Positions 1-10,555 of a DNA stretch of 64,000 bases are shown piece after piece. Source of the stretch: Neoarius graeffei (Eukaryota; Chordata; Actinopteri; Siluriformes; Ariidae); assembly GCF_027579695.1 (NCBI RefSeq), contig NC_083577.1, forward strand, positions 34,441,698 to 34,505,697, given 5' to 3'. Each line of letters starts with the position of its first letter. The first letter of the stretch is position 1. The position numbers were made by a program, and so were the translations under genes. Below the pieces are notes generated by a model. That model did not search any database. It saw nothing but the letters and a program-made list of their open reading frames with translations, and was not told where the DNA came from.

Positions 1-199
1 GAATGAATTTATTTTTATTTCGAACATGTATAAAAAAAATGTAACTATCTGTACATACAAAAGAACGAAAACGAGAAATAAAAAAATAAATAAATAAAAT
101 AACAAAGAGCTAAGACATTACAAAACACCGCACATTGTTCGAAAGAGGAGTGGAAAGAAGTACAATACTTTTTTAATTTCCCACCTCTTTTTAACTACC
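1..199 (-). mobile_element. Possible 3' terminus of an L2/CR1-like LINE
   Basis: On the - strand this AT-rich stretch ends with a TGTTCGAAATAAA-like motif followed by A/T-rich repeats, a common form of fish non-LTR retrotransposon tail. The LINE C-terminal coding remnant at 5040-6526 has the same orientation and would place its 3' end here, once the minisatellite and the Tc1 element between them are discounted. That link is inferred from order and orientation, not from continuous homology. The left end lies outside the window. Confidence 0.35.
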
Positions 200-2488
200 C
201 CGAAATCCAAACTACATTAATACGCCTATAAAAATATATACCATATATACACTTCATGAATATCTACATAAATATATAATTACAAAAATATATACTACAT
301 ACCATATATATACACACACACACTTCATAAATATCTATATAAATATATACTACATACCATATATACACACTTCATAAATATCTATATAAATATATAATTA
401 CAAAAATAAATATATACTACATACCATATACACTTCATAAATATCTATATAAATATATAATTACAAAAAATTATATACACTATATACCATATATACACTT
501 CATAAATATCTATATAAATATATAATTAGGCGGCACGGTGGTGTAGTGGTTAGCGCTGTCGCCTCACAGCAAGAAGGTCCTGGGTTCGAGCCCCGGGGCC
601 GGCGAGGGCCTTTCTGTGTGGAGTTTGCATGTTCTCCCCGTGTCCGCGTGGGTTTTCTCCGGGTGCTCCGGTTTCCCCCACAGTCCAAAGACATGCAGGT
701 TAGGTTAACTGGTGACTCTAAATTGACCGTAGGTGTGAATGTGAGTGTGAATGGTTGTCTGTGTCTATGTGTCAGCCCTGTGATGACCTGGCGACTTGTC
801 CAGGGTGTACCCCGCCTTTCGCCCGTAGTCAGCTGGGATAGGCTCCAGCTTGCCTGCGACCCTGTAGAAGGATAAAGCGGCTTGAGATAATGAGATGAGA
901 TGAATATATAATTACAAAAATAAATATATACTACATACCATATATACACTTCATAAATATCTATATAAATATATAATTACAAAAATAAATATATACTACA
1001 TACCATATACACTTCATAAATATCTATATAAATATATAATTACAAAAATAAATATATACTACATACCATATATAGACTTCATAAATATCTATATAAATAT
1101 ATAATTACAAAATATATACTACATACCATATACACTTCATAAATATCTATATAAATATATAATTACAAAAAAATTATATACTATATACCATATATACACT
1201 TCATAAATATCTATATAAATATATAATTACAAAAATAAATATATACTACATACCATATATAGACTTCATAAATATCTATATAAATATATAATTACAAAAA
1301 TAAATATATACTACATACCATATATACACTTCATAAATATCTATATAAATATATAATTACAAAATATATACTACATACCATATACACTTCATAAATATCT
1401 ATATAAATATATAATTACAAAAAAATTATATACTATATACCATATATACACTTCATAAATATCTATATAAATATATAATTACAAAAATAAATATATACTA
1501 CATACCATATATACACTTCATAAATATCTATATAAATATATAATTACAAAAATAAATATATACTACATACCATATACACTTCATAAATATCTATATAAAT
1601 ATATAATTACAAAAATAAATATATACTACATACCATATACACTTCATAAATATCTATATAAATATATAATTACAAAAATAAATATATACTACATACCATA
1701 TATACACTTCATAAATATCTATATAAATATATAATTACAAAAAATATATATATACACTATATACCATATATACACTTCATAAATATCTATATAAATATAT
1801 AATTACAAAAATAAATATCTACTACATACCATATATACACTTCATAAATATCTATATAAATATATAATTACAAAAATAAATATATACTACATACCATATA
1901 TACACTTCATAAATATCTATATAAATATATAATTACAAAAATAAATATATACTACATACCATATATACACTTCATAAATATCTATATAAATATATAATTA
2001 CAAAAAATATATATATACACTATATACCATATATACACTTCATAAATATCTATATAAATATATAATTACAAAAATAAATATATACTACATACCATATATA
2101 CACTTCATAAATATCTATATAAATATATAATTACAAAAATAAATATATACTACATACCACATACACTTCATAAATATCTATATAAATATATAATTACAAA
2201 AATAAATATATACTACATACCATATACACTTCATAAATATCTATATAAATATATAATTACAAAAATAAATATATACTACATACCATATATACACTTCATA
2301 AATATCTATATAAATATATAATTACAAAAAATATATATATACACTATATACCATATATACACTTCATAAATATCTATATAAATATATAATTACAAAAATA
2401 AATATCTACTACATACCATATATACACTTCATAAATATCTATATAAATATATAATTACAAAAATAAATATCTACTACATACCTATCCC
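200..2488. repeat. AT-rich minisatellite, about 60-66-bp unit
   Basis: About 35 head-to-tail copies of a unit reading CTTCATAAATATCTATAT, then AAATATATAATTACAAAAAT, then AAATATATACTACATACC and ATATATACA. Unit length varies through small indels in the poly-A and TATA parts. Higher-order blocks recur, for example the ATATATATACACTATATACC variant near 1745, 2008 and 2331. One SINE interrupts the array at 529-902. Short related motifs (ATATACCATATATACC near 4940) reappear beyond the Tc1 at 2505-4911, so the array probably belonged to the LINE 3' region before that insertion. Confidence 0.93.
529..902 (+). mobile_element. tRNA-derived SINE, copy 1 (full length)
   Basis: Starts GGCGGCACGGTGGTGTAG. 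It carries a tRNA-like A box (GTGGTGTAGTGGTTAGCG, about 538) and a B box (GGTTCGAGCCC, 583-593), as expected of a pol III promoter, and ends in a GATAATGAGATGAGATGA tail. A 12-bp target duplication AATATATAATTA flanks it (517-528 and 903-914), so it inserted into the pre-existing minisatellite. The open frames inside it are not genes. Confidence 0.93.
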
Positions 2489-2918
2489 TGTAAATATGAA
2501 TATACAACCCCTGGCAAAAAGTATGGAGTCACCAGTCTTGGATGAGCACTCATTCAGACATTTTATTCTGTAGAACAAACTGAGATCACAAACATGATAC
2601 AATAATAAAGTCATTCCAAAGTGCACCTTCTTGGCCTTCAGGAAAAACTAAAATAAACGAAGAAAATACATTGTGATAGTCAGCAAATGTTACTTTTATA
2701 GACCAAGCACAGGGAAAAAAATATGGAATCACTCAATTCTGAGGAAAAAAATATGGAATCACTCAATTTTCAGGTAGAAAATAAGGACTCACCCAGTCAA
2801 TTTCCTTTCCCTAAATTGACACCTGCCTCAGATTAGATCTGCTCGTTAGTCTGCAGTTAGAAACAGCGCAGTTATCACACCTTGGAGGGCTGCTGGACCA
2901 AGTGGATTGGCAAGAATC

Positions 2919-4615
2919 ATGGCTCCAACAAGACAGATGTCTCTTGAAACAAAAGAGAGGATTGTCAAACTTCTTAAAGAAGGTAACTCTTCACACATGG
3001 TTGCCAAAGATGTGGGCTGTTCACAGTCAGCTGTATCTAAGATATGGACCAAGTACAAACAGCATGGGAAGGTTTTTAAAGCCAAGCGTACTGGTAGACC
3101 AAGGAAGACATCAAAGCGTCAAGACAAAAAACTTAAGGCCATATGTCTCGAAAACCGAAAAAGTACAACAAAACAAATGAAGCATAAATGGGAGGAAGCT
3201 GGAGTCAATGTACAAGTATGTGACCGAACCGTGAGAAATCGCCTAAAGGAAATGGGATTTTCATATAGGAAAGCTAAAAGAAAACCATCATTGACACCTA
3301 AACAGAAAAGAACAAGACTACAATGGGCTAAGGAGAAGCAATCATGGACTGTGGATGACTGGATGAAAAGTTATCTTCAGTGATGAATCACGAATCTGCA
3401 TTGGACAAGGTGATGATGCTGGAAGTTTTGTTTGGTGCCGTTCCAGTGAGATTTATGAAGAGGACTGCCTGAAGAAAACATCCAAATTTCCGCAGTCCTT
3501 GATGATATGGGGCTGCATGTCAGGCAAAGGCACTGGGGAGGTGGCTGTGGTTACTTCTTCAATAAATGCACAGGTTTACATTGACATTTTGGACAGTTTT
3601 CTTATCCCTTCAATTGAAAAGATGTTTGGGGATGATGAAATAATTTTCCAAGATGACAATGCATCGTGCCATAGAGCAAAAACTGTGAAAGCATTCCTTG
3701 GTGAAAGACGCATCCAGTCAATGTCATGGCCTGCAAATAGTCCAGATCGCAACCCAATAGAAAACTTGTGGTGGAAATTGAAAAAAATGGTCCACGACAA
3801 GGCTCCGGCCTGCAAAGCTGATCTGGCAACTGCAATCAAAGAGAGTTGGCACCAGATTGATGAAGAATACTGTTTGTCACTCACCAAGTCCATGCCTAAT
3901 GCCGCTTTTCCACTACAAACGCGGCTGAGTCGGGCTGAGCTGTGCCGTGCTGAGTCGGGCTGAGTCGAGCTGAGCGGGGCTGTTGGAGTTGCATTTCGAC
4001 TACAACCGCGCTGAACCGTGCTGGCTGGAAGTGGGTGGACACATTGGGTGGAGTTAGCGAAAGTGGGTGGACGTCAGGTGATGTCGTTAGGCGGCGCAAA
4101 CAGTGACATCAGTGATCTTTTAAGCGGTAGTCTCACAACCCGGATAGTAAACAATAAACATGGAGTCGTTAGTGTTGCTGGTCTTGGTGCTGTGGCTTGC
4201 TGTCACCGACAACGCCAACAGATACTGACAAGAGCGTATAGATGAGGCGAGGCGCATAAGGCTTCAGAAATTCTCGTAATTCATAATTCTTCTCCTTCCG
4301 GGTTTGCGGTGTTTACAGATCCCAGCGTGCTCGCGGGGCGTGTGTGGGCATGTGAGGACACTCCTCCTCACCAATCAGTGCACAGGGGAGTGTCTGCTCA
4401 CGCCCCCAGCCTCACTCGGCTCGCTTTAGCCCCACTTCAAAACGGTGCGAGTTTTAGGGGCTAAGCAGGGCTGAAGCGAGCTGAGTCGTGCTGTTTTTTG
4501 GTAGTCGAAACGCGAGCCGTGTCGGGCTGAAGCGAGCTGAAAAAGGGTAGTGGAAAAGGGCCTTAAGAGACTGCAAGCCGTTATAAAAGCCAGAGGTGGT
4601 GCAACTAAGTACTAG
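2919..4615 (+). pseudogene. Tc1 transposase pseudogene (element A)
   Basis: The ATG at 2919 opens an N-terminal paired-type helix-turn-helix region (SLETKERIVKLLKEG, then a GRPRK hook-like motif about residue 65). A one-base excess in the A run near 3367 shifts the frame just before the catalytic SDES motif. Downstream, in the new frame, come WGCMSGKG, the second catalytic motif QDDNASCHRA (about 3650) and SPDRNPIENLW (about 3740), consistent with a DD34E triad. Near 3897 the frame meets the nested MITE. The last codons (KRLQAVIKARGGATKY, then stop at 4613-4615) resume beyond it. Tc1 transposases cut and paste by binding the terminal repeats; this copy cannot make one. Confidence 0.9.
3900..4563. 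mobile_element. PIF/Harbinger-type MITE nested in Tc1 A
   Basis: A 664-bp insertion with imperfect terminal inverted repeats (TGCCGCTTTTCCACTAC and, from the other end, AGGCCCTTTTCCACTAC) and a 3-bp TAA target duplication (3897-3899, 4564-4566), as expected for PIF/Harbinger. Subterminal GCTGAGTCGGGCTGAGC repeats occur at both ends. Removing it with one TAA rejoins the transposase reading frame, which proves the insertion. A short open stretch from an ATG at about 4160 (MESLVLLVLVLWLAV) may be a relic of an element protein; I do not recognise it firmly. Confidence 0.85.
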
Positions 4616-5211
4616 TGATGTGTTTTGAATGTTCTTTTGTTTGTCTGTTTTTCATGATTCCATATTTTTTTTCCTCAGAATTGAGTGATTCCATATTTTT
4701 TTCCCTGTGCTTGGTCTATAAAAGTAACATTTACTGACTTCCACAATGCTTTTTCTTCATTTCTTTTAGTGTTTCTGAAGGCCAAGAAGGTGCACTTTGG
4801 AATGACTTTATTATTGTATCATGTTTGTGATCCGAGTTTGTTCTACAGAATAAAACGTGTGAATGAGTGCTCATTCAAGACTAGTGATTCCATACTTTTT
4901 GCCAGGGGTTGTATAAACTATCCCCATAAATAAATAAATATATACCATATATACCATATACAAAGTTAGTTCTAATATAACAAATCAACCCTATTCTATT
5001 TATCCCTCATCATCCTCCGTTAACATACTTCCTCTTCTATATACTTATTTAAAAATATTTTTTTGTACCTTATTTTAAACAGATTTATATTTGCACTTTG
5101 TTTTATTTCTGTCTCCAGTCTGTTCCATAAAGTCACCCCACAGCTCGATACGCACATGCTTTTCATATTTGTTCGAACCTTTGGTTTTTTTTAAATTTAG
5201 GTCTCCCCTTA

Positions 5212-6401
5212 GGGTACGCTGACACTTGCACGATTCCGTGGCACGCATTGGCACGACTCGAGTCGTGCCAGTGTGCAAACTAGTCGTAAACTGGCGTGAA
5301 GTGTGCGTAAACCCGTCGTGACTGCGTGCCATGTCGGGACGAGAATTTTGAAATGTTCAAAATTTTGGTCACGACAAAATTTCGCGACCGGGTCGTGAAC
5401 TATGCGCAAACTGTTCGTGATCTCGTCGTGAACTCGTCGGGACGATGCGGGAGGATGCGTGCCAGTGCGTGGAAGTGCGCGCCATGCCACGACTGTCACG
5501 AACTGCCACGAATAGTTCACGAACAGCTCACGTCGAGTTCACGAGTAGTTCACGACATGTTCACGAATTGGTGCACGTCGCAGCGTGGCCGTGCCTTCCC
5601 ACTGACACGGTCACGCATTGATGGCACGAGCAGTTCACGACTAGTTTACGCACTTCACGAACAGTTTGCGCATGGCACGAGCAGTTCACGACTACTGCGC
5701 GACAGTGGCGCTTGGGTCGGTGCGGGGGTATATATAGGGCTTCCCGGACACTTCTTGCCATTCGCAATTTTTTTTCTTGCTTTTTTCTTTAATGTCTTTT
5801 ATTTTCTATTCCTTCATGACTTTTTTTTTGGGGGGGGGGGGGGGAGTTTCGTTTCTTTTATTTCAAAAATGGAACAACTGTGGATGCAGCTCATGAAGCT
5901 ACTACCATTCTTTCTTGCCAAGGGACAGCACCAGCAGGGGACATGTAGTAATGTGACAGGTAGTCTCGCTGATCCTTTGCATCCTTCTGGGTATGATGGC
6001 CGGTTAGAGGCAGCAGCCCCTGCAGGTGTCGGTCAGTCCTCCATCCACCAGGGATCAGATCATGTGTGTCCGGATCTTCGCGGTCCACTTCTGAAATTGC
6101 GTGTGGGTATCTGATGAGGATGAGGTTGTGCATGACACAGGCGTGCCCAAGTCGGCACGACACCGTCCGAATTGCGCAAACTCGTCGTGCCAATGCGGGA
6201 AGTGCGTAAACTATGCGCAAACTATGCGTGAACTCGTCGTGCCAGTTCGTGAATGTGGACGGGCACGCATTCGTGAACTCGTCGTGAACTATGCGTGAAC
6301 TAGTCATGAACAGTGCGGGAGCCTCCCAGTTCGTGCCCCAAAATGGCATGACTTGCCACGACAAAATCGTGCCCAAAAGTCGTGCAAGTGTCAGCCTAGG
6401 G
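5212..6401 (-). mobile_element. PIF/Harbinger element, internally deleted
   Basis: Flanked by TTA duplications (5209-5211, 6402-6404). Its ends share GCTGACACTTGCACGA as inverted repeats, and the subterminal regions are packed with repeats of GTCGTGAACT and CGTGCCA in both orientations (5220-5700 and 6160-6390). In the middle lie a TATA-like sequence (GTATATATAGGGC, about 5729), a G-run (5829-5845) and a transposase C-terminal relic on the - strand. It disrupts the LINE remnant. Confidence 0.8.
5891..6151 (-). pseudogene. Harbinger transposase C-terminal relic
   Basis: The - strand reading frame gives CVMHNLILIRYPHAISEVD, then LIPGGWRTD, then AKDQRDYLSHYYMSPAGAVPW. This order (C-x-x-HN-x-I, G-x-W-R-x-D, QR-x-YL-x-x-Y-x-x-x-G-x-V-x-W) is the usual C-terminal end of PIF/Harbinger DDE transposases. 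The catalytic DDE core and the N-terminus are absent; upstream residues are only the subterminal repeats translated by chance. It is a fossil, not a working gene. Confidence 0.75.
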
Positions 6402-6526
6402 TTAGATTATATCCCCCCTCTCTCTCACTAAACAGTCCTTGTATATTTTTTGGCAATAGATTATTTCTCGCTTTGTACATTATTTGTGCTGTTCTGAATT
6501 TGACCAGATCCATAAATTTCAACATT

Positions 6527-6819
6527 TATACAGGTGTCAGTTTAAGACAGCTGTCTTTAATGCAGGTAACGAGTTGATTAGGAGTGTCTAACTGGTCTGT
6601 GGGAGCCAGAACTCTTAATGGTTGATAGGGGATCAAATACTTTTTTCACTCAACGAAATGCAAATCAATTTATATAAAATGTGATTTTCTTTTTGATATT
6701 CTCTCTCACTGTTAAAATAAACCTACCCTTAAAATTATAGACTGTTCATACGGTATCTTTGCCAGTGGGCAAACTTACAAAATCAGCAAGGGGTCAAATA
6801 ATTATTTCCTCCACTGTAT
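6527..6819. mobile_element. Solo terminal fragment of a Tc1-like element
   Basis: Contains GGGGTCAAATAATTATTTCC and ends ...TCCACTGTA, an end sequence I recognise from fish Tc1-like elements. Internal motifs include GATAGGGGATCAAATAC and a segment ending GTCAGTTTAAGACAGC. There is no second inverted end nearby, so this is a truncated copy that now abuts the LINE remnant on its left. Confidence 0.7.
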
Positions 6820-7306
6820 CAAGGGATATGCGTGTCAGGGCTTGAGATCTTGGGACCTGTCAAACACATTAAACATATATACAACCCTGCTTAGCCGATT
6901 CCATGTGTGTAGCTTATGAAATCTTTCTCCTACAGTAGCCAGTACTCTTCTAAATGAAGAAATATATAAATACATAATAGTAATTAGAAAAAAAATGTGA
7001 TCTATGTAACAATAGATAGATGAGCATTGATACATAAATACATGGGTTTAGAAGCTCAGGCGACAATTCCATATTTCAGTGCAAATCGCTAGCTGCTAAA
7101 CTTGGTCTACACAGGCTGTGCACTGAAACCGTGCAAAGCTCTCGCAGCCTGCTGGCGCTTCCGCACGTGACGTCTGACACGAATCTGGCTCCAGACTCCC
7201 TTGGGATTTTCCCAGACGCGTTTTGTTATTTTTTTCTGCTGTAGACAGATGGCCTTGTGCAAAATTACCCTTCTGGATGAGTGTGTAAAGGGACATTCTT
7301 TCATTA

Positions 7307-8909
7307 CAACCCCGATTCCAAAAAAGTTGGGACAAAGTACAAACTGTAAATAAAAACAGAATGCAATAATTTACAAATCTCAAAAACTGATATTGTATTC
7401 ACAATAGAACATAGACAACATATCAAATGTCGAAAGTGAGATATTTTGAATTTTCATGCCAAATATTGGCTCATTTGAAATTTCATGACAGCAACACATC
7501 TCAAAAAAGTTGGGACAGGGGCAATAAGAGGCTGGAAAAGTTAAAAGGTACAAAAAAGGAACAGCCGGAGGACCAAATTGCAACTCATTAGGTCAATTGG
7601 CAATAGGTTATTAACATGACTGGGTATAAAAAGAGCATCTTGGAGTGGCAGCGGCTCTCAGAAGTAAAGATGGGAAGAGGATCACCAATCCCCCTAATTC
7701 TGTGCCGACAAATAGTGGAGCAATATCAGAAAGGAGTTCGACAGTGTAAAATTGCAAAGAGTTTGAACATATCATCATCTACAGTGCATAACATCATCAA
7801 AAGATTCAGAGAATCTGGAAGAATCTCTGTGCGTAAGGGTCAAGGCCGGAAAACCATACTGGGTGCCCGTGATCTTCGGGCCCTTAGACGGCACTGCATC
7901 ACATACAGGCATGCTTCTCTATTGGAAATCACAAAATGGGCTCAGGAATATTTCCAGAGAACATTATCTGTGAACACAATTCACCGTGCCATCTGCCGTT
8001 GCCAGCTAAAACTCTATAGTTCAAAGAAGAAGCCGTATCTAAACATGATCCAGAAGCGCAGACGTCTTCTCTGGGCCAAGGCTCATTTAAAATGGACTGT
8101 GGCAAAGTGGAAAACTGTTCTGTGGTCAGACGAATCAAAATTTGAAGTCCTTTATGGAAATCAGGGACGCTGTGTCATTCGGACTAAAAAGGAGAAGGAC
8201 GACCCAAGTTGTTATCAGAGCTCAGTTCAGAAGCCTGCATCTCTGATGGTATGGGGTTGCATTAGTGCGTGTGGCATGGGCAGCTTACACATCTGGAAAG
8301 ACACCATCAATGCTGAAAGGTATATCCAGGTTCTAGAGCAACATATGCTCCCATCCAGACGACGTCTCTTTCAGGGAAGACCTTGCATTTTCCAACATGA
8401 CAATGCCAAACCACATACTGCATCAATTACAGCATCATGGCTGCGTAGAAGAAGGGTCCGGGTACTGAACTGGCCAGCCTGCAGTCCAGATCTTTCACCC
8501 ATAGAAAACATTTGGCGCATCATAAAACGGAAGATACGACAAAAAAGACCTAAGACAGTTGAGCAACTAGAATCCTACATTAGACAAGAATGGGTTAACA
8601 TTCCTATCCCTAAACTTGAGCAACTTGTCTCCTCAGTCCCCAGACGTTTACAGACTGTTGTAAAGAGAAAAGGGGATGTCTCACAGTGGTAAACATGGCC
8701 TTGTCCCAACTTTTTTGACATGTGTTGCCATGAAATTTAAAATCACCTAATTTTTCTCTTTAAATAATACATTTTCTCAGTTTAAACATTTGATATGTCA
8801 TCTATGTTCTATTCTGAATAAAATATGGAATTTTGAAACTTCCACATCATTGCATTCCGTTTTTATTTACAATTTGTACTTTGTCCCAACTTTTTTGGAA
8901 TCGGGGTTG
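7307..8909 (+). mobile_element. Tc1-like transposon B, structurally complete
   Basis: 1603 bp between TA duplications (7305-7306, 8910-8911). Inverted repeats start CAACCCCGATTCCAAAA and extend about 200 bp. The direct-repeat motif AAAAAAGTTGGGACA recurs at the outer end and again near 7503, mirrored near 8703, giving the IR/DR arrangement of transposable Tc1 elements. The transposase between them has no stop or frameshift. It ends 83 bp before a creb1 coding exon and is in the same orientation as the gene. Confidence 0.96.
7670..8692 (+). CDS. Tc1-family transposase, intact open frame (340 aa)
   Basis: Cut-and-paste transposase of the Tc1/mariner superfamily. It would bind the terminal inverted repeats in the nucleus and insert the element at TA. 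I start it at the ATG of [12 protein letters not shown], which gives the usual ~340-residue length; an in-frame ATG 54 bp upstream (7616) would add a non-conserved leader. A paired-like DNA-binding half comes first (helix-turn-helix at [16 protein letters not shown], about residues 35-51; GRKT basic hook about 65). The catalytic domain carries DD34E: the first Asp in [10 protein letters not shown], the second in [11 protein letters not shown], and the Glu in [11 protein letters not shown]. No premature stop is present. The other transposases in this window are frameshifted or truncated, so this is the youngest-looking copy. Whether it is expressed or active cannot be told from sequence. Confidence 0.95.
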   Translation: MGRGSPIPLILCRQIVEQYQKGVRQCKIAKSLNISSSTVHNIIKRFRESGRISVRKGQGRKTILGARDLRALRRHCITYRHASLLEITKWAQEYFQRTLSVNTIHRAICRCQLKLYSSKKKPYLNMIQKRRRLLWAKAHLKWTVAKWKTVLWSDESKFEVLYGNQGRCVIRTKKEKDDPSCYQSSVQKPASLMVWGCISACGMGSLHIWKDTINAERYIQVLEQHMLPSRRRLFQGRPCIFQHDNAKPHTASITASWLRRRRVRVLNWPACSPDLSPIENIWRIIKRKIRQKRPKTVEQLESYIRQEWVNIPIPKLEQLVSSVPRRLQTVVKRKGDVSQW

Positions 8910-8992
8910 TAAAAAAAAAACAAACACTAAATTGGTCCAAGATATGCACTTTAAAGTCCGCTAAAATCACCTTTTCGCTCGATATTCTCCAG

Positions 8993-9146
8993 CTGCGTCG
9001 GGAGATGTTCAGGCGTATCAGATCCGCACAGCAGCAGCGAGTACCATCGGCCCTGGAGTGGTCATGGCCTCATCGCCTGCTCTGCCCAGCCAAGGAGGTG
9101 CTGAGGAAGCCACGCGCAAACGAGAAGTGCGCCTCATGAAGAACAG
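8993..9146 (+). CDS. creb1: creb1 penultimate coding exon (partial gene)
   Basis: CREB1 is a nuclear bZIP transcription factor that binds cAMP-response elements and is activated by phosphorylation of its kinase-inducible domain. This 154-nt exon follows an acceptor (TATTCTCCAG) and ends at a GT donor (AACAG/GTACAG). It encodes ASGDVQAYQIRTAAAST, then IGPGVVMASSPALPSQ, then EEATRKREVRLMKNR. This is the end of the glutamine-rich Q2 transactivation region and the first half of the bZIP basic region. The exon starts in phase 2 and ends two bases into an Arg codon completed by the next exon. Residues match vertebrate CREB1 better than ATF1 or CREM. The upstream exons (KID, Q1, most of Q2) are outside the window. 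Teleosts often have two creb1 genes, and I cannot say which this is. Confidence 0.95.
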
Positions 9147-9409
9147 GTACAGGCGTTTATTCTCCTGCATGCACACACGGGAAAGTTTTCATACTTACAC
9201 GTAACATTAGCATGTCCTCCAGGAGGCGCCGTCACATCACACCGGAATGTAATGAAATCACACAGCGGAGAAGGGCCAAAAAACAACGCGTCTCATATTT
9301 CACTGGAGGAATAATAGAAGATTTAGTGTAAATACGCAGGTGATTATAGAAAATCGCGCACGCTGATTGGTCGAGCGATTCGGACTAGTTATTCGCTGAA
9401 GGTGACGTG

Positions 9410-10555
9410 AACGTCGGTGAATAATAACCAAGATAAAGTCGACGTTATTATTCACCAAGCCTGAGGTGGATAACTGTTTGAGTATAAAACCATAGGTGAT
9501 TTATTTAAAAACGATTTTTTTAAAAAAGTATTAAAAAATCTTTTTTTTCAAACTTCAAAAGCAACATGCAAATGTAATAAAGGTGCGGCGCAGACTTGTC
9601 TCACTTATCTACGCCGAGTCACATAAAATACTTCGTTTAGAAATCGATAAAATAAATCACAATCCCACCTGACCTTTGAATAGTTTTAGATCAAACTTCG
9701 TAGCATCTTTAGTGCTTTTAGGAACAGCATTTTCTGTCATCGTTTGTAATTCTTCCTCATGTACAGCGATTAGCCACCATTTTGCCGAGTCGCTCGAGGT
9801 GATTGGTTGTGAAATTCGGATTATTTCTCAATAATCAGCATGCACGATTTTCTATAAATCACCTGCGTATTTATACTCTCTCGATAATCGCCTAGAGCGA
9901 CTCGGCAAAATAGCAGCTAATCGCTTTGTCACCGTATGTGAGAAAGAATTACAGATTATGAAAGAAAATGCTGTTCCTAAAAGCATTGAAGATGCTATGA
10001 AGTTTGGTCTAAAACTATTTTATGTGACTTGGCGTAGATAAGTGAGACAAGTCTGCGCCGCACCTTTATTATGGCACGGTGGTGTAGTGGTTAGCGCTGT
10101 CGCCTCACAGCAAGAAGGTCCTGGGTTCGAGCCCCGTGTCCGGCGAGGGCCTTTCTGTGTGGAGTTTGCATGTTCTCCCCGTGTCCGTGTGGGTTTCCTC
10201 CGGGTGCTCCGGTTTCCCCCACAGTCCAAAGACATGCAGGTTAGGTTAACTGGTGACTCTAAATTGACCGTAGGTGTGAATGTGAGTGTGAATGGTTGTC
10301 TGTGTCTATGTGTCAGCCCTGTGATGACCTGGCGACTTGTCCAGGGTGTACCCCGCCTTTCGCCCGTAGTCAGCTGGGATAGGCTCCAGCTTGCCTGCGA
10401 CCCTGTAGAACAGGATAAAGCGGCTACAGATAATGAGATGAGATTTTAATATGATTTTTTTTTTAAATAAATCACCTGTGTATTTATACTAAAACAATTA
10501 TCCACCTCAGGCTCAGTGAATAATAACCTCAACTTCATCTCGGTTATTATTTAAA
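9410..10555. repeat. Foldback element with ~400-bp inverted arms
   Basis: Left-arm motifs reappear inverted on the right, in mirror order. GTGAATAATAACC (about 9417) and CCTGAGGTGGATAA (about 9461) pair with TTATCCACCTCAGG (about 10498) and GGTTATTATTTA. AATAAAGGTGCGGCGCAG (9578) pairs with CTGCGCCGCACCTTTATT (10053). AGGAACAGCATTTTCT (9720) pairs with AGAAAATGCTGTTCCT (9963). The fold centre lies near 9840. A SINE has entered the right arm. The coding capacity is nil; it is probably a non-autonomous DNA element, and the superfamily is unclear. Confidence 0.75.
10073..10446 (+). mobile_element. tRNA-derived SINE, copy 2
   Basis: Same family as the copy at 529: GGCACGGTGGTGTAGTGG head, B box GGTTCGAGCCC, and tail GATAATGAGATGAGAT. 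It sits in the right arm of the foldback. A few arm bases at the junction differ and I see no clean target duplication, so a small deletion may have accompanied insertion. Confidence 0.9.

Larger units (their letters stand above)
2505..4911 (+). mobile_element. Tc1-like transposon A, inactive, with nested MITE
   Basis: Bounded by TA dinucleotides (2503-2504, 4912-4913) and by long inverted repeats beginning CAACCCCTGGCAAAAAGT. The inverted similarity extends about 140 bp inward on each side (2505-2645 against 4797-4911). The transposase is broken by a frameshift and by a 664-bp MITE. Without the MITE the element would be about 1.74 kb, a normal Tc1 length. It sits in creb1 intron or LINE 3' sequence. 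Confidence 0.93.
5040..6526 (-). mobile_element. LINE ORF2 C-terminal remnant (L2/CR1-like), split
   Basis: Read on the - strand, 6526-6405 and then 5208-5040 encode KFRTAQIMYKARNNLLPKNI, LFSEREGGYNLRGDLNLKK and a degraded tail (ELWGDFMEQTGDRNKT), a C-terminal motif series common in fish LINE proteins. A Harbinger element (5212-6401) separates the halves, and removing it with one TTA restores the frame at GYNLRGD. The rest of the LINE upstream is missing, replaced by a Tc1 end at 6527. Clade assignment is by motif memory only. Confidence 0.65.

Noticed and set aside
529-600. tRNA genes at the SINE heads
   Set aside because: A and B boxes are present but the acceptor stem and anticodon arm do not fold as a functional tRNA; these are SINE promoters.
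546-875. Repeated ~110-135-codon frames over every SINE copy, on either strand
   Set aside because: The SINE is a pol III retroposon; identical frames recur at each copy and reflect SINE sequence, not a protein family.
3896-4245. Small frames over the nested MITE in Tc1 A as a signal-peptide protein (MESLVLLVLVLWLAV)
   Set aside because: Interrupted after about 22 codons and within a MITE; insufficient for a gene.
5326-6114. 262-codon forward frame over the Harbinger element
   Set aside because: Runs through subterminal inverted repeats and a G-run; the genuine coding relic is on the opposite strand.
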